A stretch of 64,000 nucleotides of DNA, from assembly GCF_023078335.1 (NCBI RefSeq), contig NZ_CP095550.1:1842001-1906000 (forward strand), given 5' to 3'. The stretch's first letter is position 1, and each line of letters starts with the position of its first letter. The stretch comes from Metabacillus endolithicus (GTDB taxonomy: Bacteria > Bacillota > Bacilli > Bacillales > Bacillaceae). The notes beneath the pieces were generated by a model. That model was not told the DNA's origin. It did no database searches and saw only the letters and a program-made list of their open reading frames with translations. This document shows, one piece after another, positions 42,372 through 53,195 of the stretch. A program made the position numbers and the translations under genes.

Positions 42372-45242
42372 TTAACTTTGCGCTACTTCTTCTTTTTCTT
42401 TAATCAAATTTCTCATTCGCTCACGATCGCGCTCTATAATTGGTTTTAAATATTTACCTGTATAAGATTCTTCATTGTTCATAATATCCTCTGGTGTACC
42501 AAAGCCAACAATCTGACCACCTTTGTCCCCACCTTCAGGACCAAGGTCAACAATATAATCGGTGCCTTTAATAACATCAAGGTTATGCTCGATGACAAGA
42601 ACGGTATCACCATTATCCACTAGGCGCTGAAGAACTTTTAAGAGTCTGGCGATATCATCAACATGCAGTCCTGTTGTTGGTTCATCAAGGATGTATAGTG
42701 ATTTACCTGTTGAACGTCGGTGCAGCTCTGATGCAAGCTTCACCCTTTGTGCTTCCCCACCGGAAAGAGTGGTTGCCGGTTGGCCAAGAGTAATGTAACC
42801 AAGTCCTACATCAAAAATCGTTTGCAGCTTTCGTTTAATCTTAGGAATATTTTCGAAGAACGTTACTGCATCTTCGACTGTCATTTCTAAGATATCAGAA
42901 ATATTCTTTCCTTTATAAGTAACTTCCAATGTTTCACGGTTGTATCGTTTTCCATGACAAACCTCACATGGTACATACACATCAGGAAGGAAATGCATTT
43001 CTATTTTAATAATTCCATCTCCACGACAGGCTTCACAGCGACCACCTTTAACATTGAAGCTGAAGCGGCCTTTTTTATAGCCTCTGACCTTTGCCTCATT
43101 AGTTGTTGCAAACACATCACGTATGTCGTCAAATACACCTGTATATGTTGCAGGATTAGAACGCGGTGTCCGACCGATCGGTGATTGATCAATATCTATC
43201 ACCTTTTCAAGTTGTTCAATTCCTTTTATTTCTTTGTGCTCACCTGGCTTTGCCTTAGCATTATGAAGCTTTTGCGCCAGAGATTTATGCAGTACTTCGT
43301 TGACTAATGTACTTTTTCCTGATCCTGATACACCAGTAACAGCAATAAACATTCCCAACGGAAATTTCACATTCACATTTCGCAGGTTATTTTCTTTGGC
43401 ACCTTTAATTTCAATATATCGACCATCAGGTTTTTTACGCTCATATGGTAAAGGAATAAACTTTTTCCCAGATAAATATTGACCTGTTAATGAGTTTTCA
43501 TCACTCATGACTTCTTCAGGTGTGCCTGCAGAAATAACTTGTCCACCATGTATGCCTGCACCAGGACCAATATCAATTAAATAGTCAGCAGCAATCATCG
43601 TATCTTCATCATGTTCAACGACAATTAGTGTATTTCCGATATCACGCATATTTTGCAGGGTCTGAATGAGACGATCGTTATCACGTTGATGAAGTCCAAT
43701 TGATGGCTCATCAAGTATGTATAAAACACCTGTTAAACGTGAGCCAATCTGGGTAGCGAGACGAATTCGCTGTGCTTCTCCACCAGATAAGGTTCCAGCT
43801 GCACGATTTAATGTTAAATAATCTAAGCCAACATTATTTAAAAAACCTAGCCTCTCGCTAATTTCTTTCAAAATCAAATTCGCGATTGTCATCTCTTTTT
43901 CTGTTAGAGATAAATGTTGGAAAAATTCAAGTGATTCCTGCACAGACAGCTTTGTTAGCTCTCCAACATGGTTTCCCTGAATTAACACGGCAAGTGATTC
44001 CTTTTTCAAACGATGCCCCTTACATGTAGGACAGTTTTGCTGACCCATGTATTTTTCCATTTGCTCACGGATAAAATCAGAGCTCGTTTCTTTGTAACGT
44101 CTTTCAACATTGCGAATAACGCCTTCAAACTGAATATAATTTTCTCGAATTTGTCCGAAGTCATTTTCATAACGGAAATATATTTCCTCGCCATCGCTGC
44201 CGTAAAGGATTTTATCTAGCAGGTGCTTTGGAATGTCCTTCACTGGAATGTCCATGTCAATTCCGTAGTGATCGCAAACTGCTTCAAGCATTTGCGGATA
44301 ATATTGCGAACTAGTTGGTTCCCATGGGGCGATTGCATGCTGCTTAAGAGTTAAGTCTTTATTGGGAATAACAAGATCTAGATCAACTTTAAGCTTTGAA
44401 CCGAGACCATCACATTCTGGACATGCTCCAAACGGGCTATTAAACGAGAACATTCTTGGCTCAAGCTCACCAATTGAGAAACCACATTGCGGGCAAGCAT
44501 GATGCTCACTGAAAAGCAGTTCTTCTTCACCCATCACGTCGATAATGACTCTTCCTTCTCCAAGACCTAAAGCTGTTTCTAATGAATCAGCAAGACGTGA
44601 AGCTACACCTTCTTTGACAACAATTCGGTCAATTACGACTTCGATTGAATGCTTTTTATTTTTTTCTAACGAGATTTCTTCCGAGATTTCCTGCATCTCT
44701 CCATCTACCCGTACACGGACATAGCCTTGTTTTTTAATGTCCTCGAACACTTTAACATGTGTTCCCTTGCGACCTGACACAACTGGAGCAAGCACCTGTA
44801 GCTTTGTCCGCTCTGGATACTCTAGAATACGATCAACCATTTGTTCAATGGTTTGGGACGATATTTCAATGTTATGAATCGGACATGTTGGACGCCCGAC
44901 TCTTGCGAAGAGAAGACGCAAATAATCATAAATTTCCGTTACAGTCCCAACCGTCGATCGTGGGTTTCGGCTAGTTGTTTTTTGGTCAATTGAAATAGCT
45001 GGTGATAATCCTTCAATCGCATCAACATCAGGCTTATCCATTTGTCCTAAAAACTGACGAGCATATGCTGATAAAGACTCTACATAGCGACGTTGTCCTT
45101 CAGCATAAATCGTATCAAATGCGAGTGAAGACTTACCGGATCCAGATAGCCCAGTAAGCACCACAAGCTTGTCACGCGGAATGGTTACATCTATGTTTTT
45201 TAAGTTGTGGGCACGTGCTCCCTTCACAACAATATGTTCCAT
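42372..45242 (-). CDS. uvrA: Excinuclease ABC subunit A
   Basis: Damage-recognition ATPase of nucleotide excision repair. Two ABC modules are visible: Walker [13 protein letters not shown] (about residue 33) and [11 protein letters not shown] (about 640), each with LSGGEAQR signatures. Zinc-binding [17 protein letters not shown] and CEACRGDG repeats are present. About 956 residues. The second of two close ATGs (45242) matches the usual [14 protein letters not shown] start. It follows uvrB by about 10 bases. Confidence 0.97.
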   Translation of the reverse strand: MEHIVVKGARAHNLKNIDVTIPRDKLVVLTGLSGSGKSSLAFDTIYAEGQRRYVESLSAYARQFLGQMDKPDVDAIEGLSPAISIDQKTTSRNPRSTVGTVTEIYDYLRLLFARVGRPTCPIHNIEISSQTIEQMVDRILEYPERTKLQVLAPVVSGRKGTHVKVFEDIKKQGYVRVRVDGEMQEISEEISLEKNKKHSIEVVIDRIVVKEGVASRLADSLETALGLGEGRVIIDVMGEEELLFSEHHACPQCGFSIGELEPRMFSFNSPFGACPECDGLGSKLKVDLDLVIPNKDLTLKQHAIAPWEPTSSQYYPQMLEAVCDHYGIDMDIPVKDIPKHLLDKILYGSDGEEIYFRYENDFGQIRENYIQFEGVIRNVERRYKETSSDFIREQMEKYMGQQNCPTCKGHRLKKESLAVLIQGNHVGELTKLSVQESLEFFQHLSLTEKEMTIANLILKEISERLGFLNNVGLDYLTLNRAAGTLSGGEAQRIRLATQIGSRLTGVLYILDEPSIGLHQRDNDRLIQTLQNMRDIGNTLIVVEHDEDTMIAADYLIDIGPGAGIHGGQVISAGTPEEVMSDENSLTGQYLSGKKFIPLPYERKKPDGRYIEIKGAKENNLRNVNVKFPLGMFIAVTGVSGSGKSTLVNEVLHKSLAQKLHNAKAKPGEHKEIKGIEQLEKVIDIDQSPIGRTPRSNPATYTGVFDDIRDVFATTNEAKVRGYKKGRFSFNVKGGRCEACRGDGIIKIEMHFLPDVYVPCEVCHGKRYNRETLEVTYKGKNISDILEMTVEDAVTFFENIPKIKRKLQTIFDVGLGYITLGQPATTLSGGEAQRVKLASELHRRSTGKSLYILDEPTTGLHVDDIARLLKVLQRLVDNGDTVLVIEHNLDVIKGTDYIVDLGPEGGDKGGQIVGFGTPEDIMNNEESYTGKYLKPIIERDRERMRNLIKEKEEVAQS

Positions 45243-45255
45243 TGCCATTATCGCT

Positions 45256-47241
45256 TCATCCTTCCGCTTTTAACTCTAAAATCAAATCACGCAGCTCAGC
45301 AGCACGTTCAAAATTCAATGATTTTGCTGCTTCCTTCATTTCATTTTCCATTTCAGAAATTACTTTATCTCGTTCTTTCTTCGTTAATTTCGTTAACTTA
45401 TTCGCAGCTGTTGCCTCATAATCTTCTGGAGTTTCAGCAGCAGTTGTTGCACGAATGGAATCACGAATTTCTTTTTGAATGGTTTGAGGAGTGATTCCAT
45501 GCTTTTCATTAAATTCTATCTGAATTTCACGACGACGCTTTGTCTCATTAAGTGCAATTTCCATTGAATTTGTAATTTTATCGGCGTACATAATAACATG
45601 TCCCTCTGCGTTACGGGCCGCACGACCGATTGTTTGAATAAGAGAACGTTCTGATCTTAAGAAGCCTTCCTTGTCTGCGTCAAGAATAGCAACAAGTGAA
45701 ACCTCTGGAATATCCAAGCCCTCTCTTAGCAGGTTGATTCCAACAAGAACATCATATTTCCCAAGACGAAGTTCCCGGATAATTTCAATCCGCTCTAATG
45801 TTTTTATTTCAGAATGTAAGTAGTTTACTTTAATCCCTATTTCTTTAAGGTAGTTTGTTAGATCCTCAGACATTTTTTTCGTTAGTGTTGTAATGAGGAC
45901 ACGTTGATTTTTTTCAACTCTTGAGTGAATTTCGCCAATTAAATCATCGATTTGTCCTTCAATTGGACGAATATCAATCGTAGGATCTAATAGTCCAGTC
46001 GGGCGGATAATCTGCTCAATCATCTCAGGTGAATGGTCCATTTCATAAGGACCAGGTGTAGCAGATACATACACAATGTTTTCAATATGCTTTTCGAATT
46101 CCTCAAATCTAAGAGGTCGGTTATCCATTGCTGATGGTAATCGAAAGCCATGGTCCACTAGCACCTGTTTACGTGCCTGGTCACCATTAAACATACCCCG
46201 AATTTGTGGCAATGTAACATGTGACTCATCAATAACGATCAGTGAATCTTCAGGAAAGAAATCTAGTAACGTATAAGGAGTGGTTCCTGATGGGCGAAGT
46301 GTTAGGTGACGAGAGTAGTTTTCGATACCGGAGCAAAAGCCCATTTCCCTCATCATTTCTAGGTCATATCTCGTTCTTTGCTCAAGACGCTGAGCCTCTA
46401 GCAGCTTACCATTTTCACGCATTTCCTCTAAACGTTCCTCTAGCTCTGCTTCGATATTTTTTATGGCTTTCTCCATTTTTTCTTCTCTTGTAACGAAGTG
46501 AGATGCCGGGAAAATGGCCACATGCTCGCGCTCTCCCATGATTTCTCCTGTTAAAGCATCAACTTCACGAATACGGTCAATTTCATCACCGAAAAATTCT
46601 ACGCGAATGCATTGTTCATCTCGAGATGCCGGAAAGATTTCCACCACATCACCGCGAACCCGGAACGTTCCTCTTCGAAAATCAATATCATTTCGTTCGT
46701 ATTGAACATCTACCAATCTTCTTAGGAGCTGATTTCGTTCAATTTCCATACCTGTTCTTAATGAAACAACTAGCTCTTTATATTCCTCTGGCGAACCGAG
46801 GCCGTAAATACAAGAAACACTGGCAATGATGATGACGTCGTTTCGTTCAAAAAGAGAGGATGTTGCAGAGTGACGAAGTTTATCTATTTCATCATTAATG
46901 CTGGCATCTTTTTCAATAAATGTATCCGTTTGTGGAACATATGCCTCTGGCTGATAATAATCATAGTAACTAACAAAATACTCAACGGCATTATTTGGGA
47001 AGAAGTCTTTAAACTCACTGTATAGCTGCCCGGCTAATGTTTTGTTATGGGCAATAACTAATGTGGGTTTATTTACTTCTTTTATTAGATTTGAAACAGT
47101 AAAGGTTTTACCTGTACCTGTTGCACCTAGTAGTGTTTGATGCTTTTTTCCTTGGTTAATTCCCTCAACTAATGCTTGAATTGCCTTAGGTTGATCACCT
47201 TGCGGCTTGTATTTTGAGACTAATTCAAATTGCTCGCTCAC
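45256..47241 (-). CDS. uvrB: Excinuclease ABC subunit B
   Basis: Helicase-like protein that verifies damage and recruits UvrC. Walker [11 protein letters not shown] near residue 40, the beta-hairpin region [20 protein letters not shown] near 95, DEAD-like [11 protein letters not shown], and GRAARNAEG helicase motif VI are present, with the UVR domain at the C-terminus ([11 protein letters not shown]). 661 residues with a GTG start. A LexA box lies about 70 bases upstream, so it should be SOS-induced together with uvrA. Confidence 0.97.
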   Translation of the reverse strand: MSEQFELVSKYKPQGDQPKAIQALVEGINQGKKHQTLLGATGTGKTFTVSNLIKEVNKPTLVIAHNKTLAGQLYSEFKDFFPNNAVEYFVSYYDYYQPEAYVPQTDTFIEKDASINDEIDKLRHSATSSLFERNDVIIIASVSCIYGLGSPEEYKELVVSLRTGMEIERNQLLRRLVDVQYERNDIDFRRGTFRVRGDVVEIFPASRDEQCIRVEFFGDEIDRIREVDALTGEIMGEREHVAIFPASHFVTREEKMEKAIKNIEAELEERLEEMRENGKLLEAQRLEQRTRYDLEMMREMGFCSGIENYSRHLTLRPSGTTPYTLLDFFPEDSLIVIDESHVTLPQIRGMFNGDQARKQVLVDHGFRLPSAMDNRPLRFEEFEKHIENIVYVSATPGPYEMDHSPEMIEQIIRPTGLLDPTIDIRPIEGQIDDLIGEIHSRVEKNQRVLITTLTKKMSEDLTNYLKEIGIKVNYLHSEIKTLERIEIIRELRLGKYDVLVGINLLREGLDIPEVSLVAILDADKEGFLRSERSLIQTIGRAARNAEGHVIMYADKITNSMEIALNETKRRREIQIEFNEKHGITPQTIQKEIRDSIRATTAAETPEDYEATAANKLTKLTKKERDKVISEMENEMKEAAKSLNFERAAELRDLILELKAEG

Positions 47242-47312
47242 GCATAAGCCTCCATTCAGAAAATGTCAATATCAATAGTTTACCACAAGTGTGTGGAAAA
47301 TCACTAAAAATA

Positions 47313-47326
47313 CGAACTAAAGTTCG
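47313..47326 (-). promoter_or_regulatory. LexA (DinR) SOS box
   Basis: CGAACTAAAGTTCG fits the Gram-positive SOS consensus CGAAC-N4-GTTCG exactly, 71 bases upstream of uvrB. Confidence 0.92.
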
Positions 47327-47418
47327 CATAAAATTTGTGTTTATGTAAAAAAATCAACTTTAGTTTGTTTTTAAAAATTCAGGCCAATGTCTGAAGTTAC
47401 TTTACACCTTACAACCAA

Positions 47419-47450
47419 AGAAAAAAGAGCATACAGAGCAGCCCTTTTTC
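47419..47450 (-). terminator. csbA terminator
   Basis: Minus-strand stem AAAAAGGGC / GCTCTTTTT with wobble pairs and T run, before the uvrB promoter. Confidence 0.65.
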
Positions 47451-47483
47451 TTTCAGTATTTCTTTTTTTATTCAACCTCAAAC

Positions 47484-47717
47484 CTATTTCTTCTTATGGA
47501 GGTTATCCTTCATTTTTTTCGCATAGAAGAAACCTACTCCTAATGATACGATGTCAATAAAATAAATGCTTGGGCCGTGTGTGTAGCCTTTTATGTAAGA
47601 GGCTGTTAACAATGCCGCAGTTAGGGCTGTTCCTACATAGTGATTATAGCTGACACGTGTAAACAGTAGCACAAGAAGAAAAGGCATAAAGATAGCTAAA
47701 ATGATTTTGATTACCAT
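47484..47717 (-). CDS. csbA: CsbA-like small membrane protein
   Basis: 77 residues, three hydrophobic segments (about 3-20, 28-44 and 50-66) and a basic C-terminus (KKMKDNLHKKK), matching CsbA of B. subtilis (DUF2198), a sigma-B controlled protein of unknown function encoded next to uvrBA. Here it follows a GNAT gene by 12 bases, so co-transcription with it is likely. Confidence 0.9.
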   Translation of the reverse strand: MVIKIILAIFMPFLLVLLFTRVSYNHYVGTALTAALLTASYIKGYTHGPSIYFIDIVSLGVGFFYAKKMKDNLHKKK

Positions 47718-47729
47718 ATAAATCTCCTG

Positions 47730-48170
47730 TTAAATTGATAAATTGTAAAAATAAACAGCATCTTCTTTTTCGTAGCCTAAGCTTTCATAAAGGGCCTGTG
47801 CTTTTACATTGTCTTTTGTTGTTTCTAAAAGAATGCCCGCGGCACTGGTTTCGACTGCAAGATTCTTTGCTTTATTCATCAATGCTTTTCCTACTCCATG
47901 ACGGCGATAATCTTCAGCAACAAATAAATCGTTTAATAGCCATTTGCGATTCATACCTACTGATGTAAAAATCGGATAAAGCTGAACAAAACCAGCTGGA
48001 GAATTGTTTTCCAATGCTAAGAAGATAAAAGACTCATTGTTTTCGATTCTCTCTTTAATAAATTCTTTTGCACCTTCGAGATTTGATGCTTGTCCGTAAA
48101 ACATTCTGTATTGATTGAATAAGTGTGATACTTGGTCTAATTCATTTAAAGTCACTTTTAGAATATTCAA
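47730..48170 (-). CDS. GNAT-family N-acetyltransferase
   Basis: 146 residues. The acetyl-CoA loop EDYRRHGVGKALMNKAKNLA (about residues 85-104) has the R-x-x-G-x-G/A pattern, and ETTKDNVKAQALYESLGY near the end is the usual GNAT close. It starts MNILKVTLNELDQVSHLFNQ. The substrate is unknown. Confidence 0.9.
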   Translation of the reverse strand: MNILKVTLNELDQVSHLFNQYRMFYGQASNLEGAKEFIKERIENNESFIFLALENNSPAGFVQLYPIFTSVGMNRKWLLNDLFVAEDYRRHGVGKALMNKAKNLAVETSAAGILLETTKDNVKAQALYESLGYEKEDAVYFYNLSI

Positions 48171-48235
48171 TTGTTTTCCCTCTATTCCCTAACTTTATGT
48201 TTTCATCATATCATGGAAAATTGTCAAAAAACCAC

Positions 48236-48263
48236 AAAAAGACTAATTCCCTTGAGGAATTAG
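48236..48263 (-). terminator. prfC terminator
   Basis: Minus-strand stem GGCTAATTCC / GGAATTAGTC with 5-nt loop, then TTTTTG. Confidence 0.88.
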
Positions 48264-48272
48264 CCTTCTATC

Positions 48273-49859
48273 TCACTTTTGTGATGTTACACCTTGATAG
48301 TCGTTTTCTTCTAATAAATCGACTAGCTCTATGTCTTTTTGATTTTCTAAGAAATAACGTAAAGTGAATTCATTTTCAAACAGAACCGCGAATGCACCAT
48401 AACGGTCACGAACAAGCATACTTCTTGAATCAAAGAAGCGTTTATCAAACTTTTCACTTTTAATCCATCTTGGAATTCGTTCACCTAGTGGAGTGAATTC
48501 GATATCAACGTTATACTCAGCTTTCATACGGTATTCAAATACCTCAAATTGCAGCTGACCAACCGCACCGAGAATAATTGAATCATTCATTTCCTGACGA
48601 TAAAGCTGAATTGCCCCTTCTTGAACAAGCTGCTCAATTCCTTTACGGAACTGCTTTGCCTTCATTACGTTTTTCGCTTGCACTCGTTTGAACAATTCTG
48701 GTGGGAATTGTGGAAGTTCTTCATATTGGTACGAATCTTTTCCACCAATTAACGTATCACCGATTTGATAGATATTTGGATCATAAATTCCGATAATATC
48801 ACCAGGATATGCTTCATCAACGGTATCACGGTCCTTTGCCATAAAGGCTTGTGTTTGATTTAATTTAATTGTTTTATTCGTTCTGCTCAAGTTCACACTC
48901 ATGCCTCGTTCAAATTTTCCTGAACATACACGGAAAAACGCAATACGATCACGGTGAGCCGGATTCATATTTGCTTGGATCTTGAAAATATAGCCTGAGA
49001 ACTGATCTTTTTCCGGCTCGATTAAGCCTTGATCTGTTTTACGAGGCTGTGGTTGTGCAGCAAATTGAAGGAATGTATCAAAAAATGTCTGTACACCAAA
49101 GTTTGCAAGGGCACTACCAAAGAATACTGGTGTAAGCTCTCCTTTTTCCACACGCTCAGCTGTGAATTCATTTCCTGCTTCTTCAAGTAATTCCAGTTCA
49201 CCTAATGTGTCTTGATAAATAGAATTTTCTTCAATATCCGTATTAGCGAGATCATCAAGAGAGATAATTTCTTCCTCTTCATCACCTTTAAAGCGAACGA
49301 ATTGCTTATTAAACCGATCATGTATACCTAAGAAGCGTTTACCGCTTCCGACTGGCCAGTTCATTGGATATGATTCGATTCCAAGCACTTCCTCAATTTC
49401 TGAAAGCAGCTCTAACGGATCTCGCCCTTCACGGTCAAGCTTATTAATAAACGTAAAAATCGGAATACCCCTCATCCGACATACTTTAAAAAGTTTAATC
49501 GTTTGCGGCTCAACACCTTTCGTTGAATCGATAATCATGACAACACTGTCAACCGCTGTTAACGTACGATAAGTGTCTTCACTGAAGTCTTCATGTCCAG
49601 GTGTATCCAAGATATTCACGTGAAAATCATGATAAGGGAAACTCATAACACTTGAAGTAACCGAGATCCCACGTTTTTTCTCGATCTCCATCCAGTCTGA
49701 TGCAGCAAATTTGCCTGATTTTTTTCCTTTAACCGTCCCTGTTGAACGAATGATTTGACCAAAGAAAAGCAGTTTTTCTGTTAACGTTGTTTTCCCAGCA
49801 TCCGGGTGAGAAATGATGGCAAACGTACGTCGTTTATTTATTTCCTGTTGTAAGCTCAT
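48273..49859 (-). CDS. prfC: Peptide chain release factor 3
   Basis: GTPase that recycles RF1/RF2 after termination. G1 motif [15 protein letters not shown] near residue 17, G3 [16 protein letters not shown] near 85, G4 [10 protein letters not shown] near 140. About 528 residues. The ATG at 49859 ([13 protein letters not shown]) is preferred over one 6 bases earlier. prfC is not found in B. subtilis but occurs in other Bacillaceae, as far as I recall. Confidence 0.95.
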   Translation of the reverse strand: MSLQQEINKRRTFAIISHPDAGKTTLTEKLLFFGQIIRSTGTVKGKKSGKFAASDWMEIEKKRGISVTSSVMSFPYHDFHVNILDTPGHEDFSEDTYRTLTAVDSVVMIIDSTKGVEPQTIKLFKVCRMRGIPIFTFINKLDREGRDPLELLSEIEEVLGIESYPMNWPVGSGKRFLGIHDRFNKQFVRFKGDEEEEIISLDDLANTDIEENSIYQDTLGELELLEEAGNEFTAERVEKGELTPVFFGSALANFGVQTFFDTFLQFAAQPQPRKTDQGLIEPEKDQFSGYIFKIQANMNPAHRDRIAFFRVCSGKFERGMSVNLSRTNKTIKLNQTQAFMAKDRDTVDEAYPGDIIGIYDPNIYQIGDTLIGGKDSYQYEELPQFPPELFKRVQAKNVMKAKQFRKGIEQLVQEGAIQLYRQEMNDSIILGAVGQLQFEVFEYRMKAEYNVDIEFTPLGERIPRWIKSEKFDKRFFDSRSMLVRDRYGAFAVLFENEFTLRYFLENQKDIELVDLLEENDYQGVTSQK

Positions 49860-49966
49860 TAGCAATAACCTCTTTTAAATAAATTCGTGCTTCAAATATA
49901 CTACAAAGCGATCGAAAGAACAATTTGTTGTTTAAACTGAAACATTCCTAGTTAGTTTATTCACCA

Positions 49967-49997
49967 CAAAAAAAGCTGCCAATAACGGTCAGCTTTT
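49967..49997 (-). terminator. Terminator after the chemoreceptor remnant
   Basis: Minus-strand hairpin AAAAAAGCTGACC / GGCAGCTTTTTTT (one bulge), 11 bases after the remnant stop. Confidence 0.8.
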
Positions 49998-50008
49998 TTA
50001 CGATCCTT

Positions 50009-50083
50009 TTACACCTTAAATCTACCTACAAGCTCTTGAAGTTCAATGGCCATTTGAGTTAAAGCTTCTGATGAAGAAGCAGC
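50009..50083 (-). pseudogene. C-terminal remnant of a methyl-accepting chemotaxis protein
   Basis: About 25 codons read ASSSEALTQMAIELQELVG then RFKV and a stop, the typical end of a chemoreceptor; the intact receptor in this window ends [16 protein letters not shown]. Everything upstream of the Ala codon is replaced by a terminator-like hairpin. Most of a second chemoreceptor gene has been deleted, leaving its tail and its own terminator. Confidence 0.8.
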
Positions 50084-50084
50084 C

Positions 50085-50124
50085 AAAAAAATGCTTGGAG
50101 ACATATATGCTCCAAGCATTTTTT
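50085..50124. terminator. Bidirectional hairpin at the deletion edge of the remnant
   Basis: AAAAAATGCTTGGAG, 9-nt loop, CTCCAAGCATTTTTT: a 15-bp perfect palindrome that ends flush with the chemoreceptor remnant. Confidence 0.8.
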
Positions 50125-50195
50125 AAACCAAGATAAGTACTAGATAAGACGATTTCCAAATCTTCAAGAATCCTAAAAAATAAACTACTAAAATA

Positions 50196-50376
50196 AACGG
50201 AGAAATTCCTCTTAATGAGGGGATAGCACGAAAAATAGACGAAATAGACGGAAAGATTCCGCCTATTTAACCGAAAAAGATGAAAATGGACCATTTTACT
50301 TTGCTTAACCGGAAAAATTCCGCTTGTATCCCCCAAACGAGTTACATTCTCCAGTCTAACCGGAATAACTCCGCTT
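50196..50376. repeat. Degenerate array 5: four short hairpins about 50-60 bp apart
   Basis: GC-flanked palindromes CGGAGAAATTCCTC (50199), CGGAAAGATTCCGC (50249), CCGGAAAAATTCCGC (50309) and CCGGAATAACTCCGC (50360), several followed by CTTATTTAA- or CTTGTAT-like and preceded by TTAACC. Spacings are about 50, 60 and 51 bases. Arms are shorter than in arrays 1 to 4. It fills the 50125-50420 gap. Confidence 0.7.
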
Positions 50377-50420
50377 ATTTAAACTCAGTTACTCAATTAA
50401 GCATCAAAAAGGTCTGCTTT

Positions 50421-50597
50421 TTATCTTCCATATCTCTTGATTACCCGTTTCCTCACATTGTTTCGTTCTTTCTTTGAATCCACCAAATTCCATGCAGTGG
50501 TATAACGGTATTTCTTACCCCATACAGAAATCAGCATGCGCATTCCTGTGATAAAGCTTAATAATAATAAGCTTACAATTAAAAATAAGATATCCAT
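50421..50597 (-). CDS. Small membrane protein of unknown function
   Basis: 58 residues from the ATG at 50597 (after GGGGGAGATAAA): an N-terminal membrane helix DILFLIVSLLLLSFITGM and a basic C-terminal half ending KKERNNVRKRVIKRYGR. Not recognised. It follows the restored pit stop by 65 bases and could be co-transcribed. Confidence 0.6.
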   Translation of the reverse strand: MDILFLIVSLLLLSFITGMRMLISVWGKKYRYTTAWNLVDSKKERNNVRKRVIKRYGR

Positions 50598-50661
50598 TTT
50601 ATCTCCCCCAATCTTCCTTGTACACATTTATATGTGAGACGAGGGGAAACATTCTCAAAAA

Positions 50662-51661
50662 TTACAAGAAGAACTGAAGAAAGTAATAGACAATTCCTGC
50701 CAAAATAGCAGCTGCGGGCAGTGTTACCACCCAAGTAAAAATCATTGTTTGGGTTTGTACCCCAATTAACTCCTTTTACCCGATTTGAAGCACCTACACC
50801 TAGTATAGAAGAAGAAATCACATGTGTTGTACTAACAGGTAGGTGAAAATAAGTTGCTGCAAAAATAATTGAAGCTGACGACAGATCTGCAGCCACCCCG
50901 TTAACTGGACGGATTTTCATAATTTTATTTCCAACTGTTTGAATAATTCTCCATCCACCAATAGAGGTACCCAACCCCATTGCTAAAGCACAGGAAAATT
51001 GTACCCAAAACGGAATATCCATTGTTTGATGATAGTTATTGGCGATAAGAGCTAATGTGATAATTCCCATTGCTTTTTGGGCATCATTTGTCCCATGTGT
51101 ATACGCTTGAAAAGCAGCTGTTAAAATTTGAATTCTTCTAAATCGATTATTCGATTTTGTAAGTGAATGATTTTTGAACAGCACTTTAAAGAGACTAAAC
51201 ACAACATATCCAACGATAAATGCTAGAATTGGTGAAATTAGCAGTGATTGAACAATTTTTGTAAATCCTGAGTAGTTAATACTTCCAAAGCCAGACGCGG
51301 CAATTGCAGCTCCAACAATTGATCCAATAATCGCATGTGAGGAACTGCTCGGAATTCCGTAATACCATGTAATCAAATTCCATGCAATTGCTGAGACAAG
51401 GGCCGATAAAATCACAACTGATCCATTTTCTAATGTAAATGGATCCACAATCCCACTAGTAATCGTCTTTGCCACTCCTGTAAATGTAAGTGCCCCAACA
51501 AAGTTCATAACCGCTGCAAGAATGACGGCATGCCTTGGCTTGAGCGCTTTTGTAGAAACACTTGTTGCTATCGCATTTGCCGTATCATGAAATCCGTTTA
51601 TAAAATCAAAAGCCAAAGCACCGACAACAATGAAGCATGTAATAAGTAGCGTCATCTCCAT
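50662..51661 (-). CDS. pit: Inorganic phosphate transporter (PiT family), frameshifted near the end
   Basis: Membrane phosphate carrier. The paired PiT signatures GFHDTANAIATSVSTKAL (N-terminal) and YTHGTNDAQKAMGIITLAL (after the loop) are present, plus DLSSASIIFAATYFHLPVSTTH. Near 50754-50756 an extra base (GGGTTTGTAC for GGGTTGTAC on the plus strand) shifts the frame after GVNWGT. In the right frame the protein ends TMIFTWVVTLPAAAILAG, then YYFLQFFL and a stop at 50662, about 333 residues. The DUF47 gene lies 13 bases upstream, as in the ykaAB pair of B. subtilis. Confidence 0.92.
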
Positions 51662-51674
51662 CTAGCTACGCTCC

Positions 51675-52298
51675 TTACGCATTTTTCATCACAATGCTAT
51701 CAAGTGTGTTCGCCACTTTGCGACAGCTGTCAACGATGCCCTCGAGAGATTCATAGATGTCTTTATACTGAATGATTTTAATTGGATCTTTTACAGTAGC
51801 AAATAGATTTTTCACAGCCGTGCGAAGTAAATTATCACTATTCGCTTCATGTTCTTTGAGTTTTAAAGAGTACGGAGAGATTGCTTGTAATTTTTTCTGC
51901 GATAAACAGGTAATAGCTAACGAAATCTCAACAGCACATTGATGGTTAATGTTCACGAATTTTTTCATGTGCTCGGTTACATTTGTAACAGAATACATTT
52001 CAAAAAGTGCAGCAGTATGTTCAATTCCGTCTAGTACGTCATCGATATCGATCGCAAGTTGAAGGATGTCCTCCCTGTCGATCGGCGTGATAAACGTTTG
52101 GTTAAGCTCTCTCGTAATCGTTTGAATAAGCTCATCACCCGTTGATTCATACTCTTTTATTGCTTCTAAGAAAATTTGTAATTCATGATGATTTGATATG
52201 TTTTGTTCAATGCAATACTGCGTTGTTGATTGAAGATTATCTGTCATTTTTATTAAAAGCTCTGAAAATTTATCTCTTTTACCCTTTGAAAACACCAT
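51675..52298 (-). CDS. DUF47 (PhoU-like) partner of the phosphate transporter
   Basis: 207 residues, all-helical, of the PhoU-related DUF47 family (YkaA in B. subtilis): FSELLIKMTDNLQSTTQYCI at the start, and the conserved IDIDDVLDGIEHTAALFEMY near residue 90. DUF47 genes are commonly fused to operons with PiT transporters and are thought to regulate them. Confidence 0.9.
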   Translation of the reverse strand: MVFSKGKRDKFSELLIKMTDNLQSTTQYCIEQNISNHHELQIFLEAIKEYESTGDELIQTITRELNQTFITPIDREDILQLAIDIDDVLDGIEHTAALFEMYSVTNVTEHMKKFVNINHQCAVEISLAITCLSQKKLQAISPYSLKLKEHEANSDNLLRTAVKNLFATVKDPIKIIQYKDIYESLEGIVDSCRKVANTLDSIVMKNA

Positions 52299-52487
52299 TT
52301 ATTCCCCCAAGAAACCTTGTCCTTATTTATTGTTACGTATGTAATTATAAAAACATGTCAAAATTATCTAGATTACTCGTATTGTAGCTTATTCAATGGT
52401 TATTATGCTAGATAGTTGGAAAATATTTTCGTCGACATTTGTCTAAATTGGTCGATTAAATGAGGAATCGTTTTTCTTCTCTTGGTA

Positions 52488-53090
52488 TATTCGGGACAGG
52501 AATCGAGGGGCGCTTATTCCTGTCTCGATTCAAGGAGAATCGGGACTCCAATCGGGTGACGCTTATTCCTGTCTCGATTCAAGGACAATCGGGACTCCAA
52601 TCGAAGTGGCGCTTATTCCTGTCTCGATTCAAGGACAATCGGGACTCCAATCGGGGGCTGGCGCTTATTCCTGTCTCGATTCAAGGACAATCGGGACTCC
52701 AATCGGCTGGCGCTTATTCCTGTCTCGATTCAAGGACAATCGGGACTCCAATCGGTACTGGCGCTTATTCCTGTCTCGATTCAAGGACAATCGGGACTCC
52801 AATCGTACTGGCGCTTATTCCTGTCTCGATTCAAAGGACAATCGGGACTCCAATCGGGGACTGGCGCTTATTCCTGTCTCGATCCAAGGAGAATCGGGAC
52901 TCCTATCGGGCTGGCGCTTATTCCTGTCTCGATCCAAGGAGAATCGGGACTCCTATCGGGCTGGCGCTTATTCCTGTCTCGATTCAAGGACAATCGGGAC
53001 TCCTATCGCTGGCGCTTATTCCTGTCTCGATTCAAAGGACAATCGGGACTCCTATCGGGCTGGCGCTTATTCCTGTCTCGATGCCGGGGG
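52488..53090. repeat. Tandem palindrome array 3: 12 units with variable 48-53 bp period
   Basis: Units start at 52521, 52570, 52620, 52672, 52721, 52772, 52822, 52875, 52925, 52975, 53023 and 53074 (last truncated). The hairpin is TGTCTCGAT-N9-ATCGGGACT, i.e. the arms of array 1 read on the opposite strand. A third conserved block, CCAATCGG or CCTATCGG, and GGCGCTTATTCC fill the spacer. Length changes come from runs of G before GGCGC and an extra A in the loop. It lies between the DUF47 gene and swrC. Plus-strand frames across it are artefacts. The 52299-52487 part is A/T-rich with no call. Confidence 0.93.
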
Positions 53091-53159
53091 AATAGCAATT
53101 ATTTCCGCGATTTGGGCAATTTACACTCAGTTCCTGTTAATAGATCACAAACTAAAAAA

Positions 53160-53185
53160 GAACCCAACACAAATGTGCTAGGTTC
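53160..53185 (-). terminator. Terminator of the RND transporter gene
   Basis: Minus-strand stem GAACCTAGCACA / TGTGTTGGGTTC (two mismatches), then TTTTTT. Confidence 0.8.
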
Positions 53186-53195
53186 CCTATTATGT

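Noticed and set aside
50579..50661. Unusual long C-terminus of the phosphate transporter
   Set aside because: It is a product of the +1 base at 50754-50756; the proper frame ends at 50662 with a typical PiT C-terminus.
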